DNA of 50,000 nucleotides from Glandiceps talaboti. Its lineage: Eukaryota; Hemichordata; Enteropneusta; Spengelidae. Under the pieces are notes generated by a model that worked only from the letters and a program-made list of their open reading frames with translations, had not been told where the DNA came from and searched no databases. Each line of letters opens with the position of its first letter. The stretch's first letter is position 1. The DNA is taken from the NCBI RefSeq assembly GCF_964340395.1, contig NC_135571.1:13673546-13723545 (forward strand). Direction: 5' to 3'. Below are positions 22,901 to 28,829 of this stretch, in pieces. The position numbers and the translations under genes are program-made.

Positions 22901-23572
22901 ATTGACCAAGTCTGTGTTTGTAACTCAATACATTGCAAAAGATTAATAAATGTGTAAAATCTTTGTTATTGTACGTGCAATATTAAAGTTTTTACCCACT
23001 TGTTAGCTTTTTACTATGTATTGATATGAATGTGCTTGATAATGTTTCACAATGATTTTCCAAGTGGGAAAACACTAGCGTTGTCTTAACTATTAGAAAT
23101 CCAGAATAACTACCAATTTGTTGATATCTATGTGTTATTTAAATTATGTGATCAAGGTCTGTAGGTGACAGATCAAGACATTGAATTTTCATCTAATGTA
23201 ACATTCTAGAGTGACTACTTCACAATGTATATTTCCCATTCTTGTTTCAGTTGACTTGTTGGTGTTAGCCTATGTTTTGTGATTTGATTGATTGTTGTCT
23301 GTTTTCTCCACAGACAGTGATGTCTTAATATCTGTAGTTGTTACAAGTAAACTCACTTTATGTTGCAGACGTAGAGAAATACAAAACTCATACTTATACC
23401 ATTTTTCTTGTGTTTTTTTTTTAAACAGCTGAATATGCTAATTAGGCTACAAGAAGCTGCCAATTATGCGACCCCACCTAGTTGCCATAGTGACAGTGAT
23501 TCCTCTGGACTTCCAAGTTTGAGATCGTCACATGATGATCTTTTGGATAATTCAATAGAATCTACGTTGTGA
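2825..23572 (+). CDS. NAV: Neuron navigator (NAV/unc-53/sickie family), 3' part of gene, 15 joined exons
   Basis: Exons: 2825-3023, 3293-3435, 3853-4013, 4207-4360, 5191-5329, 5821-5862, 6097-6287, 6951-7044, 9280-9354, 10126-10297, 11537-11647, 12362-12535, 13320-13635, 14253-14450, 23429-23572. All have AG acceptors and GT donors, and the phases sum to exactly 771 codons including stop. Visible parts: a coiled coil at residues 1-60 (AHVVSAFEQSL start), a Ser-rich linker ending KKKKKSW, a second coiled coil (about 170-240), a beta-rich region, then the AAA-type ATPase with Walker A GPSGTGKT at 437-444, Walker B VIILDN and sensor-like IGTMNQ. The C-terminus ends IESTL. Known for the family: NAVs bind microtubule plus ends and guide axon and cell migration; vertebrates have three paralogues, nematode and fly one. 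Upstream exons (CH domain, if present) are outside the window. The family call is very secure; the exact vertebrate paralogue cannot be assigned. Confidence 0.95.
3293..3435 (+). CDS. NAV: NAV exon: Ser-rich linker with poly-lysine
   Basis: Acceptor TTTTTACAG, donor GTAAGT. The split codon gives Thr, then ISEPRMSRQLSTDSMSS and a run of Ser/Thr ending in KSKKKKKSW. NAV proteins carry a similar Ser-rich segment ending in lysines and SW. The reading frame running past the donor into a GGT microsatellite is intronic. Confidence 0.92.
3506..3600 (+). repeat. (GGT)n microsatellite
   Basis: About 30 GGT/GGC/AGT triplets lie in the intron 70 bp after the donor at 3436. The long poly-Val/poly-Gly frames are artefacts of it. 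Confidence 0.95.
3714..3811 (+). repeat. (GT)n microsatellite
   Basis: A nearly pure TG run, with a TATG and TCTG interruption near its start, lies 40 bp before the acceptor at 3852. Confidence 0.95.
3853..4013 (+). CDS. NAV: NAV exon: basic/Ser-Pro linker
   Basis: Acceptor TATTTTTTCAG, donor GTAAGT. It encodes LRTSFRSPFSRKKNKSGAQT and then an acidic stretch (DVEDLD), SPSSPNY-like residues and a Ser-rich end. It follows the SW of the preceding exon in phase 0, as in NAV homologues where SW is followed by a basic RSSF-like block. Confidence 0.92.
4068..4135 (+). promoter_or_regulatory. Three tandem CTCF-like motifs, 27-bp period
   Basis: GCGCCCTCTAGTGG at 4068-4081, then GCGCCCTCTGGTGG at 4095-4108 and 4122-4135. 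Each fits the reverse complement of the published CTCF core consensus CCASYAGRKGGCRS at all 14 positions. Spacing is exactly 27 bp. The motif also resembles a short sequence common in repeats of marine invertebrates, so binding is not proven. Confidence 0.5.
4207..4360 (+). CDS. NAV: NAV exon: second coiled coil
   Basis: Acceptor TTTATACAG, donor GTAAGT. It encodes LRKQLRDKEMKLTDTRLDAL followed by SSAHQLDQLKESMNKMK. The block KEMKLTD-R-AL-SAHQLDQL is among the most conserved NAV coiled-coil sequences. It leaves in phase 0. Confidence 0.94.
4755..5117 (+). repeat. Tandem repeat, about 83-94 bp, four copies
   Basis: Copies begin GGTACACATCGATGTTAGTC near 4760, 4855, 4940 and 5022. Each contains internal direct repeats of CACATGTTAGT and ends with ATCCAGACATAGGTGTCA. 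It lies within the intron before the exon at 5191. Confidence 0.9.
5191..5329 (+). CDS. NAV: NAV exon: end of coiled coil and Ser-rich linker
   Basis: Acceptor TATTTGACAG, donor CTAG/GTAAGT at 5330. It encodes NEMMTLKQENERLHRQ and then a Ser/Thr linker ending in KRLSRDSL. The donor junction is copied five more times within the following 330 bp, so alternative donor use should be considered. Use of the next strong one (5455) would run into a stop in the intron. Confidence 0.9.
5318..5690 (+). repeat. Tandem copies of an exon donor junction
   Basis: The true junction GACTCCCTAG/GTAAGTG (donor at 5330) is followed by related junctions with GT at 5412, 5455, 5539, 5574 and 5657. Between them alternate GATATTATCAATATCTGATA and its near inverse ATATATTATTGATATCT. 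Confidence 0.85.
5821..5862 (+). CDS. NAV: NAV 42-nt small exon, likely skippable
   Basis: Acceptor GAAATTACAG, donor GTGAGT. It encodes DHHRLSMASDHGSL, counting the split codon. It is a multiple of three and enters and leaves in the same phase, so skipping it keeps the frame and still recreates Asp at the junction. NAV homologues have a Ser-rich linker of variable length here. Inclusion is supported by splice sites and frame only. Confidence 0.78.
5884..6140 (+). repeat. Tandem copies (71 bp) of an exon acceptor junction
   Basis: The acceptor and first 40 bases of the exon at 6097 occur at 6026 (identical TTGAATTTGTGTACAG) and 5955 (weaker GTGAAG). Spacing is exactly 71 bp. A more decayed copy starts near 5884. 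The copy at 6026, if used, hits TGA at 6082. Confidence 0.9.
6097..6287 (+). CDS. NAV: NAV exon: beta-rich region before the ATPase
   Basis: Acceptor TTTGTGTACAG, donor GTAAGT. It encodes DILLDDSSGTTTNGRRVIVG, then a GVSVGHLDPAKVMG block, KVLIGTLSISSKTKWDALD and VVRRIFK. NAV homologues carry a related VDWKMLDEAV-F-like segment. The acceptor and the first roughly 40 bases of this exon exist as two clear upstream copies (5955, 6026). This copy is the one that stays open. Confidence 0.9.
6382..6650 (+). repeat. (CATA)n / (CA)n microsatellites
   Basis: CATA runs with CA interruptions fill 6382-6545. A pure CA run occupies about 6588-6649. Confidence 0.95.
6951..7044 (+). CDS. NAV: NAV exon: linker to ATPase region
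   Basis: Acceptor TTTTTTCACAG, donor GTATAC. It encodes EYVLRIDPVTNLGLNAESVF followed by SYEVGEIHRTK. NAV homologues have a YI-K-DP-S-LGL--ES-YSY- pattern at this point. The next acceptor is 2.2 kb away, beyond a long 19-bp repeat array. Confidence 0.92.
7534..9172 (+). repeat. 19-bp minisatellite, about 86 copies
   Basis: The unit is CCCATTCCCTCTCCTTACA with common T/C variants. Three units make 19 codons, which is why a 560-codon open frame spans it. It is strongly pyrimidine-rich on the plus strand and ends 107 bp before the acceptor of exon 9280. It is an intronic array, not a gene. Confidence 0.95.
9280..9354 (+). CDS. NAV: NAV exon: PPELLPCGYLV segment
   Basis: Acceptor TTTTATCAG, donor GTAAGT. 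It encodes DGEPPELLPCGYLVGESNSI and then TIHLK. The PPE-LPCGYLVG and the final hydrophobic strand match the segment just N-terminal to the NAV ATPase domain. Confidence 0.92.
9845..9902 (+). repeat. Short direct duplication with ETS-like motif
   Basis: ACACAGACAGGAAGTAGAGC occurs twice in a row (about 9849 and 9873). The ACAGGAAGT core is ETS-like. The rest of intron 9355-10125 has no other recognised feature except the acceptor copies at its end. Confidence 0.6.
9971..10160 (+). repeat. Duplicated 5' end of the Walker A exon
   Basis: GTAGCTGTGATGCTTTGGTC occurs at 9990 and in the true exon at 10138. CTCCAGATGTNCTNCAGG occurs at 10041 and 10120. The second acceptor copy (exon start would be 10047) is 79 bp before the real one and leads to a stop in frame. 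Confidence 0.85.
10126..10297 (+). CDS. NAV: NAV exon: AAA-type ATPase, Walker A
   Basis: Acceptor TCATCTCCAG, donor AG/GTAAGG. It encodes SCDALVFETLIPKSVMQRYI, then SLLLEHRRIILCGPSGTGKT and TYLAQKLAEHIVLR. The Walker A P-loop GPSGTGKT is at 10236-10259. Conserved Lys and Thr are both present, so nucleotide binding is likely. The start of this exon and its donor junction both have nearby intronic duplicates. Confidence 0.96.
10287..10500 (+). repeat. Duplicated donor junction of the Walker A exon
   Basis: CATATAGTACTCAGGTAAGG at the real donor (GT at 10298) is echoed by CATATAGTACAGTGGTAAGG (GT at 10430). The following 60 bp (GTCATAGAA, CTTGAAACTTTACA, GCTTTGC) are also duplicated, with a 132-bp offset. 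Confidence 0.85.
10488..11112 (+). repeat. 51-bp minisatellite, 12 copies, each with a GTGAGT donor-like site
   Basis: Units start GGTGAGTCTGGGACAGACTG, with GTGAGT at 10501 and every 51 bp to 11062. Most sites read TAG/GTGAGT, close to an ideal 5' splice site. The period is 17 codons, so open frames on both strands are by-products. It lies 190 bp downstream of the real donor at 10298. Confidence 0.95.
11537..11647 (+). CDS. NAV: NAV exon: ATPase domain, FNVDHKS segment
   Basis: Acceptor TTTATTGTCAG, donor GTAAGT. It encodes AGKEPSEGSIATFNVDHKSC and then KELRQYLANIADQCES. The IATFNVDHKS-KELRQYL-N-ADQC string is diagnostic for NAV proteins. Confidence 0.96.
11905..12256. mobile_element. Foldback (MITE-like) element, 352 bp
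   Basis: The left end TTAAAGTGGTGATATGGATA and the inverse of the right end TTAAAGTGGTCATATGGATA match. The arms (about 160 bp) pair nearly throughout and meet at a palindromic centre, ATTGTACGTACAAT near 12075. TTAA at both edges may be the target duplication. There is no coding capacity. A related, more decayed copy is at 22815-23035. Confidence 0.85.
12362..12535 (+). CDS. NAV: NAV exon: ATPase domain, Walker B and sensor 1
   Basis: Acceptor TTTTTCTTTCAG, donor GTAAGA. It encodes DLPSVIILDNLHHVGSLGEV, then FNGFLSCRYQVCPYIIGTMN and QATCSTTNLQLHHNFR. The Walker B-like VIILDN is at 12381-12398. The usual second acidic residue is Asn here, as I recall for NAV family members generally. IIGTMNQ fits a sensor 1 strand. 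Confidence 0.96.
12536..12612 (+). repeat. Short tandem duplication beside a donor
   Basis: CATGTCTCGATATCAGTTGA (12559) is repeated as CATGTCTCTGTATCAGCTGA (12591). The first follows the donor region of exon 12362-12535. Confidence 0.6.
12965..13258 (+). repeat. 23-bp minisatellite, about 13 copies
   Basis: The unit is built on GTTTGAAGTGGTCAGCTTGC plus ATT, with CAGC/CATC variants. It ends 60 bp before the acceptor of exon 13320. Confidence 0.95.
13320..13635 (+). CDS. NAV: NAV exon: C-terminal ATPase lid region
   Basis: Acceptor TTTGATGTACAG, donor GTAAGA. This is the largest exon of the gene in the window (316 nt). It encodes RWVLCANHMEPVKGFLGRYL, then RRKLVETE, WMPKVWQHLNKFLE and SSDVTIGPRLFLSCPIDLAG, ending WFTDLWNYSIVPYLLEAIRE and GLQ. 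Conservation with NAV2/NAV3-type proteins is near continuous. Confidence 0.97.
13945..14080 (+). repeat. (GT)n / (GTAT)n microsatellite
   Basis: A GT run gives way to GTAT tetranucleotides inside the intron 13636-14252. The rest of this intron shows nothing else. Confidence 0.95.
14253..14450 (+). CDS. NAV: NAV exon: GRKAQWEDPAEWV segment
   Basis: Acceptor CTTTGTTAACAG, donor GTAAGT. It encodes MYGRKAQWEDPAEWVIDSYP and then WPSLLRLRPEDVGFDGYR, ending SDVEGDPL. It leaves in phase 0, and both candidate last exons (16024 and 23429) start in phase 0 with a Leu codon. The initial Met is internal, not a start. Confidence 0.95.
15120..15990. repeat. Imperfect foldback region with internal 70-bp repeats
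   Basis: GGCACAAGCTGAGTTTATGA near 15195 is inverted at 15938-15955 (ATATCAACTCAGCTTGTG). A second inverted pair (AGTATACTGTTTC near 15650, GAAACAGTATA near 15718) lies inside. Four copies of a 69-72-bp unit start with AACCCATAACACCAAAG-like sequence at 15371, 15443, 15512 and 15581. It may be a decayed nonautonomous transposon. Confidence 0.55.
16024..16104 (+). CDS. NAV: Alternative or duplicate NAV C-terminal exon
   Basis: A strong acceptor (TTCTACTCTTACTAG) precedes CTG AGC ATG, encoding LSMLMHLQEAASYSSPQSCE and then SNS. This is homologous to the start of the terminal exon (LNMLIRLQEAANYATPPS) and is in frame after 14450. A donor AG/GTACGT lies at 16095. Without splicing there, the frame ends in RYV-stop at 16102-16104. 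If spliced to 23429 it is out of phase and stops at once (AGC TGA). So the exon either gives a different short C-terminus or acts as a switch. The intact protein similarity and good splice sites argue against a dead copy, but no transcript is available here. Confidence 0.62.
   Translation: MSMLMHLQEAASYSSPQSCESNSRYV
16441..20545 (+). repeat. 48-bp minisatellite, about 85 copies
   Basis: Units contain CATAGTCTAGTTCCTATACA, GTATCRTTACCATTTACA and CYTCCACTCA. Some copies lack the TA of CATAGT (46 bp). Two variants, ACACCTCC and ACAACTCC, are patchily distributed; ACAACTCC appears only after about 18340. The period is 16 codons, producing a long HYHLHLHSHSL-type frame that is an artefact. Confidence 0.97.
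20680..21256. mobile_element. Inverted-repeat element, about 575 bp
   Basis: The left arm (20680-20760), with ATGTTTACGTACATGTTGGT and TTACATAGTTTGTCTCCACA, pairs with the right arm (21165-21250). Arms are about 75 bp and the loop is about 410 bp. No coding capacity was seen, so it is probably a nonautonomous DNA transposon. Confidence 0.7.
21260..22810 (+). other. NAV intron, no feature recognised
   Basis: Part of the large 14451-23428 intron. Several short open frames exist, but none resembles a known protein or has paired splice sites consistent with NAV. Confidence 0.5.
22815..23035. mobile_element. Decayed relative of the 11905 foldback element
   Basis: TTTGGATTTTTAATTTACAA, then TTTGTAACTCAATACATTGC and TTATTGTACGTGCAAT, follow the order of the left arm and centre of the 11905-12256 element. 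The right arm is mostly lost. Confidence 0.75.
23429..23572 (+). CDS. NAV: NAV terminal coding exon
   Basis: The acceptor is a long T-run followed by TTTTAAACAG. It encodes LNMLIRLQEAANYATPPSCH, then SDSDSSGLPSLRSSHDDLLD and NSIESTL, with stop TGA at 23570-23572. The NMLxRLQEAANY and HDD-LD-S-ESTL patterns are the family C-terminus. It joins 14450 in frame across a 9-kb intron. Confidence 0.96.
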   Translation: MNMLIRLQEAANYATPPSCHSDSDSSGLPSLRSSHDDLLDNSIESTL

Positions 23573-25667
23573 TGCAGTCTCAGTGAAAATACTGCGTAGG
23601 ATGTGATTTGAACTGTAAACATTCACCATCAGAACACCACCACCTCCCTCCCCTTTATGAGTGTACTATGCATGTTATATGACATGAAGAGAATGTGGTT
23701 GTAGTCATGGTTACACAGAAGAGGCACTAACTACTCACCTGATAGAGGAGAGACGTCCATGATTCATTCCAGAACATCTAGAAATGTGAGAGGAAATAAC
23801 TCATGCCTTGCCTTGGTGTGGTTTGATGGAAGCAGTAGACATTATGGTGGACAGGATGTAATTGTTCATGTTGGAAGACAGGAAGTATGCGTTACCATGG
23901 TTAAACAGAAAACATCTTGTTACCATATTCAGACAGGACATTACCATGGTTACATAGGAAGTGTGTTACCATATTGTTAAACAGGAAATAGTTGTTACCA
24001 TGGTTATACAGGAAGTGTTTGATAAGACAAGGAACATCTGTTACCTAGACAACGGTCTATTGACTATGTTTGCCACAATCTGCCAATATTCAGCATTGTT
24101 AATTAACATGCATTAGCATATGAAACAGACGATAAGTTATTATAATTGGTTCATCTTTTGGGTAAATTTTGTTCATTATGCGGAATCAAAAAAGACCCCA
24201 AAAAGAACGATGGTCAGCTAAACATATGAAATAGAATATATCGTACACTGCCATGGCTTGTTAGTGACAAGAAAGCTGCACTGTCTTCATTGTATTAGCA
24301 AGGACACGTTATCATACAAGCTTTGAATTTACTTTCCATGTTGCTATTCATATGTGCATAATCTTAGTTGAAATTTGCATGTTATTCAATTTGTACAGAT
24401 GTGCAATGATGACACTAGTCAGCTGTGTCCTTGAAACAATTTATAAAATTTGAAAGTTTTGTACAAAATTTTGGATGAAAAACAAGTTAATGAAAAAGTT
24501 AAGACAGTCTGCTGTAAAAAAAAAAAAAAATTGCATTTTTTTTTTGAAAACTATGTAAAAAAATGGACATTTTGGACTGAAAATGTGCAGGAAGTGTAAA
24601 GACACTTATATATGCAGAAATTTTTACTAGCTAACCTGAAAGTGTTGTTAGCGTTTTCATGTTAACAATATTAGAACCATGTTTGTCAAAAATAATTCAA
24701 TCTTATGCCAAATTTCTTTTTTTTAGAAAACATAAAAGAGTAGAAATACAGAATTTTTGTGAAGACAGTTTTGTACAGATCAGGATCAGGAATTATGAAT
24801 GTACAGATGAAACAATGTATAGGGGAAAAAATGGTTAGTAGTGTTAGCCAGTTGTAAAACCACTTGATGTAGGTATTTGCAAGGGTTCTGAGATTTAAGT
24901 GCAATAGGGGGATATACATGTCAAACTTTTGCAGTGTACAGAACACTTCCAGTATTACGTTCATTTAGTGAACAGTGTGTGACCTATGAGGGCGCTGTTT
25001 AATGTAATTGCACTTTGAACTGTGAGGGCGCTGTTGGAATGTAACTACTAGTACCCTTATAGATGTTTTGTTGCAAAGCCATTAAGTACCAGGATATCCA
25101 TAGCAACCAGGGTAGTTTGGGACAAAAATGATATCTTGAAAAAAATACCTTTAATAACGTCTTTATGATATGTAGAATTGTAAAATGAATTGAAAATATC
25201 GAATTGTGTAAATAATTTATACTTTTAAGATAGAAAGAACAAGTAATATTTAACAGCAAAAGTTTGCAGACAATCTTTTTTTTCGTGTATTTTGAAAAGA
25301 AATAACAGTATGAATGTATGTTTTAATACTTGTATTTGCATGCATAATGTGCTAGGTCAAAGTTCACATAGGTGTCAGAGTGTGTTGCCATGGTGAAGTG
25401 TTCAGTTAACTGTAATATATTTATGTTGTAATTTAAATTTGAGGAACAGCCAACAAGACAGTTTTCTTTCAGTTGTGTATCTTTCTTTGTTTTCATTTGC
25501 AAACATTACAATATCTGATGATTTTCTCTATCCCAAACACCTTCTGTTTGTCAATACGAGTGATTGTCCAATATTTAAAGTGAAACTCTTATTTTTATTA
25601 ATGGTGTCAATCCTATACAGGACAGCTGTACTATTTAGGGCAGTTATATTATTTATTATCCCTTTCA
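23573..25667 (+). other. Probable NAV 3' untranslated region
   Basis: This region follows the NAV stop. It contains a degenerate repeat at 23690-24030, an A-run at 24517-24530, AT-rich sequence, and two GAGGGCGCTGTT motifs near 24990 and 25023. No coding evidence was found. Confidence 0.55.
23690..24030 (+). repeat. Degenerate repeat with palindromic GTTACCATGGTTAC and ACAGGAAGT
   Basis: About six imperfect units combine GTTACCATGGTTA-like and ACAGGAAGT-like words (for example near 23893, 23940 and 23994). The first resembles an RFX X-box (one mismatch in the second half) and the second an ETS site. Confidence 0.6.
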
Positions 25668-26850
25668 GGTCTATCCTAAGTTGGGCAGTTAGCCTGTGTA
25701 GGGCAGCCATCCTAAGTTGGGCAGTTAGTCTGTGTAGGGCAGCCATCCTAAGTTGGGCAGTTAGCCTGTGTAGGGCAGCCATCCTAAATTGTGCAGCTAG
25801 CCTGTGTAGGGCAGCCATCCTAAGTTGGGCAGTTAGCCTGTGTAGGGCAGCCATCCTAAGTTGGGCAGCTAGCCTGTGCAGGGCAGCCATCCTAAGTTGG
25901 ACAGTTAGCCTGTGTAGGACAGCCATCCTAAGTTGGGCAGTTAGTCTGTGTAGGGCAGCCATCCTAAGTTGGGCAGTTAGCCTGTGTAGGGCAGCCATCC
26001 TAAGTTGGGCAGCTAGCCTGTGCAGGGCAGCCACCCTAAGTTGGGCAGCTAGCCTGTGTAGGGCAGCCATCCTAAGTTGGGCAGTTAGCCTGTGTAGGAC
26101 AGCCGTCCTAAGTTGGGCAGCTAGCCTGTGCAGGGCAGCCATCCTAAGTTGGACAGTTAGCCTGTGTAGGGCAGCCATCCTAAGTTGGACAGTTAGCCTG
26201 TGTAGGGTAGCCATCCTAGTTTGGGCAGTTAGCCTGTGTAGCGCAGCCATCCTAAGTTTGGCAGTTAGCATGTGTAGGACAGCCATCCTAAGTTGGGCAG
26301 TTAGCCTGTGTAGGGCAGCCATCCTAAGTTGGGCAGCTAGCCTGTGTATGGCAGCCATCCTAAGTTGGACAGTTAGCCTGTGTAGGGCAGCCATCCTAAG
26401 TTGGGCAGTTAGCCTGTGTAGGGCAGCCATCCTATGTTGGGCAGCTAGCCTGTGTAGGGCAGCCATCCTAAGTTGGGCAGTTAGCCTGTGTAGGGCAGCC
26501 ATCCTATGTTGGGCAGCTAGCCTGTGTAGGGCAGCCATCCTAAGTTGGGCAGTTAGCCTGTGTAGGGCTGCCATCCTAAGTTGGACAGTTAGCCTGTGCA
26601 GGGTAGCCATCCTAAGTTGGGCAGTTAGCCTGTGTAGGGCAGCCATCCTAAGTTGGGCAGTTAGCCTGTGTAGGGCAGCCATCCTAAGTTGGACAGTTAG
26701 CCTGTGTAGGACAGCCATCCTAAGTTGGACAGTTAGTCTGTGTAGGGCAGCCATCCTAAGTTGGGCAGTTAGTCTGTGTAGGGCAGCCATCCTAAGTTGG
26801 GCAGTTAGCCTGTGTTGGGCAGCCATCCTAATTATGGCAGCTATAGCCTG
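25668..26850 (+). repeat. 36-bp minisatellite, about 32 copies
   Basis: Units contain GGGCAGTTAGCCTGTGTAGG and CAGCCATCCTAAGTT. The period of 12 codons keeps frames open on both strands (486 and 462 codons), reading AILSWAVSLCRA-type or LRMAALHRLTAQ-type repeats. It lies 2.1 kb after the NAV stop, perhaps within the 3' untranslated region. Confidence 0.95.
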
Positions 26851-27072
26851 TGTAGACAGCTCTCTTTCCAAAGCCTTCATACATAGACATCTTACATAGA
26901 CATCGTACATAGACATCGTGCCTATGAAGGTTAGCTATCCTTTGTAGGACACCAAACCCATTTAGAGAAGTCACTGACAAAATAACAGTTATAGGAAATG
27001 ATATTTTTGAATGACAGTTTGGTTAAAATTTTAATGTACCGTCAAGATGTTTTTAAAACATAAGGTTACATC

Positions 27073-27495
27073 TTATATAACTGCCGACATCAGATAATGG
27101 ACAAATGGAACCTGTTACAACTGCTGACATCAGACCGTGGCCAAATAGAACCTGTTGCAACCATGGAGAGTAAACAACTGAATTGGATTAATAACACTTG
27201 GCACAACATGTTGGAAGTACAGAAACTTGTATTACATTCCATCATTTGATAAAAACAGTTTTATGGTCACTTTATGTGTACATGAAATGTCAGGGGAACT
27301 GAAAGTGTGTCAGTGCGAATTATTGTGTAACGTGGCCATACAACTGTTCTTATCAAATGATGAAATGTAATACAAGTCTCTGTTCTTCCAACATGCTATG
27401 CCAAGTGTTATTAGTCCAGTTCATTTGTTTACTTTCTCTGTTTGTAACAGGTTCCTTTCATCCAAGACCAAGGTCTGACGTCGGCAGTTGTAGAT
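27073..27495. mobile_element. Foldback element, about 420 bp
   Basis: The left arm runs from ACTGCCGACATCAG through GGAACCTGTTACAA and TAACACTTGGCACAACATGT to CATCATTTGATAAAAACAGT. Its inverse ends at GTCGGCAGTTGTAG near 27492. Arms are about 170 bp and the loop about 90 bp. The left arm has an extra internal duplication of about 50 bp (ACTGCYGACATCAGA). Confidence 0.85.
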
Positions 27496-27505
27496 TTACA
27501 CTAAA

Positions 27506-27511
27506 AATAAA
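27506..27511 (+). terminator. Candidate polyadenylation signal AATAAA
   Basis: An AATAAA hexamer in plus orientation 3.9 kb after the NAV stop, just outside the foldback element. The signal at 28378 is an equally good candidate. Confidence 0.3.
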
Positions 27512-27669
27512 GCATGTTACTGTACTTTAACTTTTGTAATTTCCTTTTTTACCAGAAATCTTCACTCCAAGTACAAAATGAAGGGTTGTTTTAAATTTCA
27601 CAATGCACAGTACGTTATATTCTGTCTGAGGTACAATATCTTTGTCATAAAATATTACGTATTACCAGT

Positions 27670-27795
27670 TTAGGTAAATCGCATCAACAAAACGTAATTG
27701 TCATCATTTTTTGTACTGCTAGAGGGCGCTGTAGTAAATCGCATCACCAAAACGTAATTGTCATTATTTTTACTGTTAGAGGGCGCTGTTTCCAT
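27670..27795 (+). repeat. Tandem duplication ending in AGAGGGCGCTGT
   Basis: AAATCGCATCAMCAAAACGT plus AATTGTCAT and TAGAGGGCGCTGT occurs twice with about 58 bp spacing. The GAGGGCGCTGT word is partly CTCF-like and recurs elsewhere in the window. Confidence 0.75.
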
Positions 27796-28377
27796 CAACG
27801 TGAAAAGCTTTTAGGGAGTGCTACTATCAAATGGGAAATGCTTGGAGAAGGCACTGCACTCATTATGGAAGTTCACATTTTAACCGAGGTATAATATCTT
27901 TGTCAGACAAATGCTAAAACTAACTTTGTAACAATCCTTGCAGTGAGAGCACATTCCATCGGCACTTGAAAGGCCTAAACACTTTTATACTACTCCCATT
28001 ATTATTAAATTGAAAAAAATGCAAGTAATATTTACATGGTGCTCTGTAATGAAATTCAAGTGTAAGTTTCAAAAGTTAGGAAGCAAGGTTTTTTCTCCTC
28101 TAAACACTGAGCAATTGACACCCCAAATGTGTGATCTATATCAGTATTTATAATTCATTTTTTTGTATAATTTGACTAAAAGACAAATAATTGATGTTTG
28201 ATAGCTGTTTGTTTTTAGTATGTCCTAACTATTGTGCTAATACAGACACAACTAGAGTGTATGGAAATCTTTATTTAGCATTTGAGATATTTAATGTGAT
28301 ATTTTTCATTTTTAACTCTTAATACTATATGTAAATATATTTCATTTTGTTGCCAAGTTATTTGATTATTTATGGAG

Positions 28378-28383
28378 AATAAA
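28378..28383 (+). terminator. Candidate polyadenylation signal AATAAA, GT-rich downstream
   Basis: GGAGAATAAACCC is followed 25-35 bp later by TTGTGTGTTGTGAGT, the arrangement expected of a cleavage site. It would make a 4.8-kb 3' untranslated region for NAV. Confidence 0.4.
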
Positions 28384-28417
28384 CCCAGAATGTAGCTGTA
28401 AATTATTGTGTGTTGTG

Positions 28418-28605
28418 AGTAGTCATTCTCAGTTTACATCAATACAAAAGGTTCTAGGTAGACCCCTTTGTGCCCTAGCCCCGGCCGATTGCCTCCCAAC
28501 CTGTTGCCCCCCCCCCCCCCCCAACCCAACCCAACCCATTGTAAGTAGTAATTCTCAGTTTACATCTATACAAGGTTCTAGGTAGGCCCCTTTATGCATT
28601 CTTTC
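28418..28605 (+). repeat. Direct duplication flanking a C-rich tract
   Basis: GTAGTCATTCTCAGTTTACA and GGTTCTAGGTAGACCCCTTT (28418-28470) recur at 28544-28592. Between them is C16 followed by three AACCC repeats (28507-28537). The other strand can form a G-quadruplex with TT loops. Confidence 0.8.
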
Positions 28606-28829
28606 TTGAATTGAAGTTTATAACGAAAGAATGGCACTTTTTATTAATTTTTGTATTAATTTTTTCAGAAATATTAATTTTTATTTTTCAAAAACCACTC
28701 TAAATTACATGTTTGATGTTATGAAACGTAAAAGAGATGATTTGGTTTGGTCCTGGACACGTTATTATCGTTTACACACAAAAAAGTCGCATTTTTCAAC
28801 TATTACGCAATAAGTCGTTTTTGCAGTCC
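28606..28829 (+). repeat. Outlying truncated monomer of the 361-bp satellite
   Basis: It is homologous to the array monomers from TTGAATTGAAGTTTATAACG to TTTTTGCAGTCCA. It is broken off at the insertion beginning about 28830 and resumes at 30031 with AAACGGCCCC. It carries its own intact 60-codon frame (28631-28813). Confidence 0.85.

Noticed and set aside
25439-26916. Opposing 486- and 462-codon frames
   Set aside because: Explained by the 36-bp period. No start context, domain or non-repeat conservation supports a protein.
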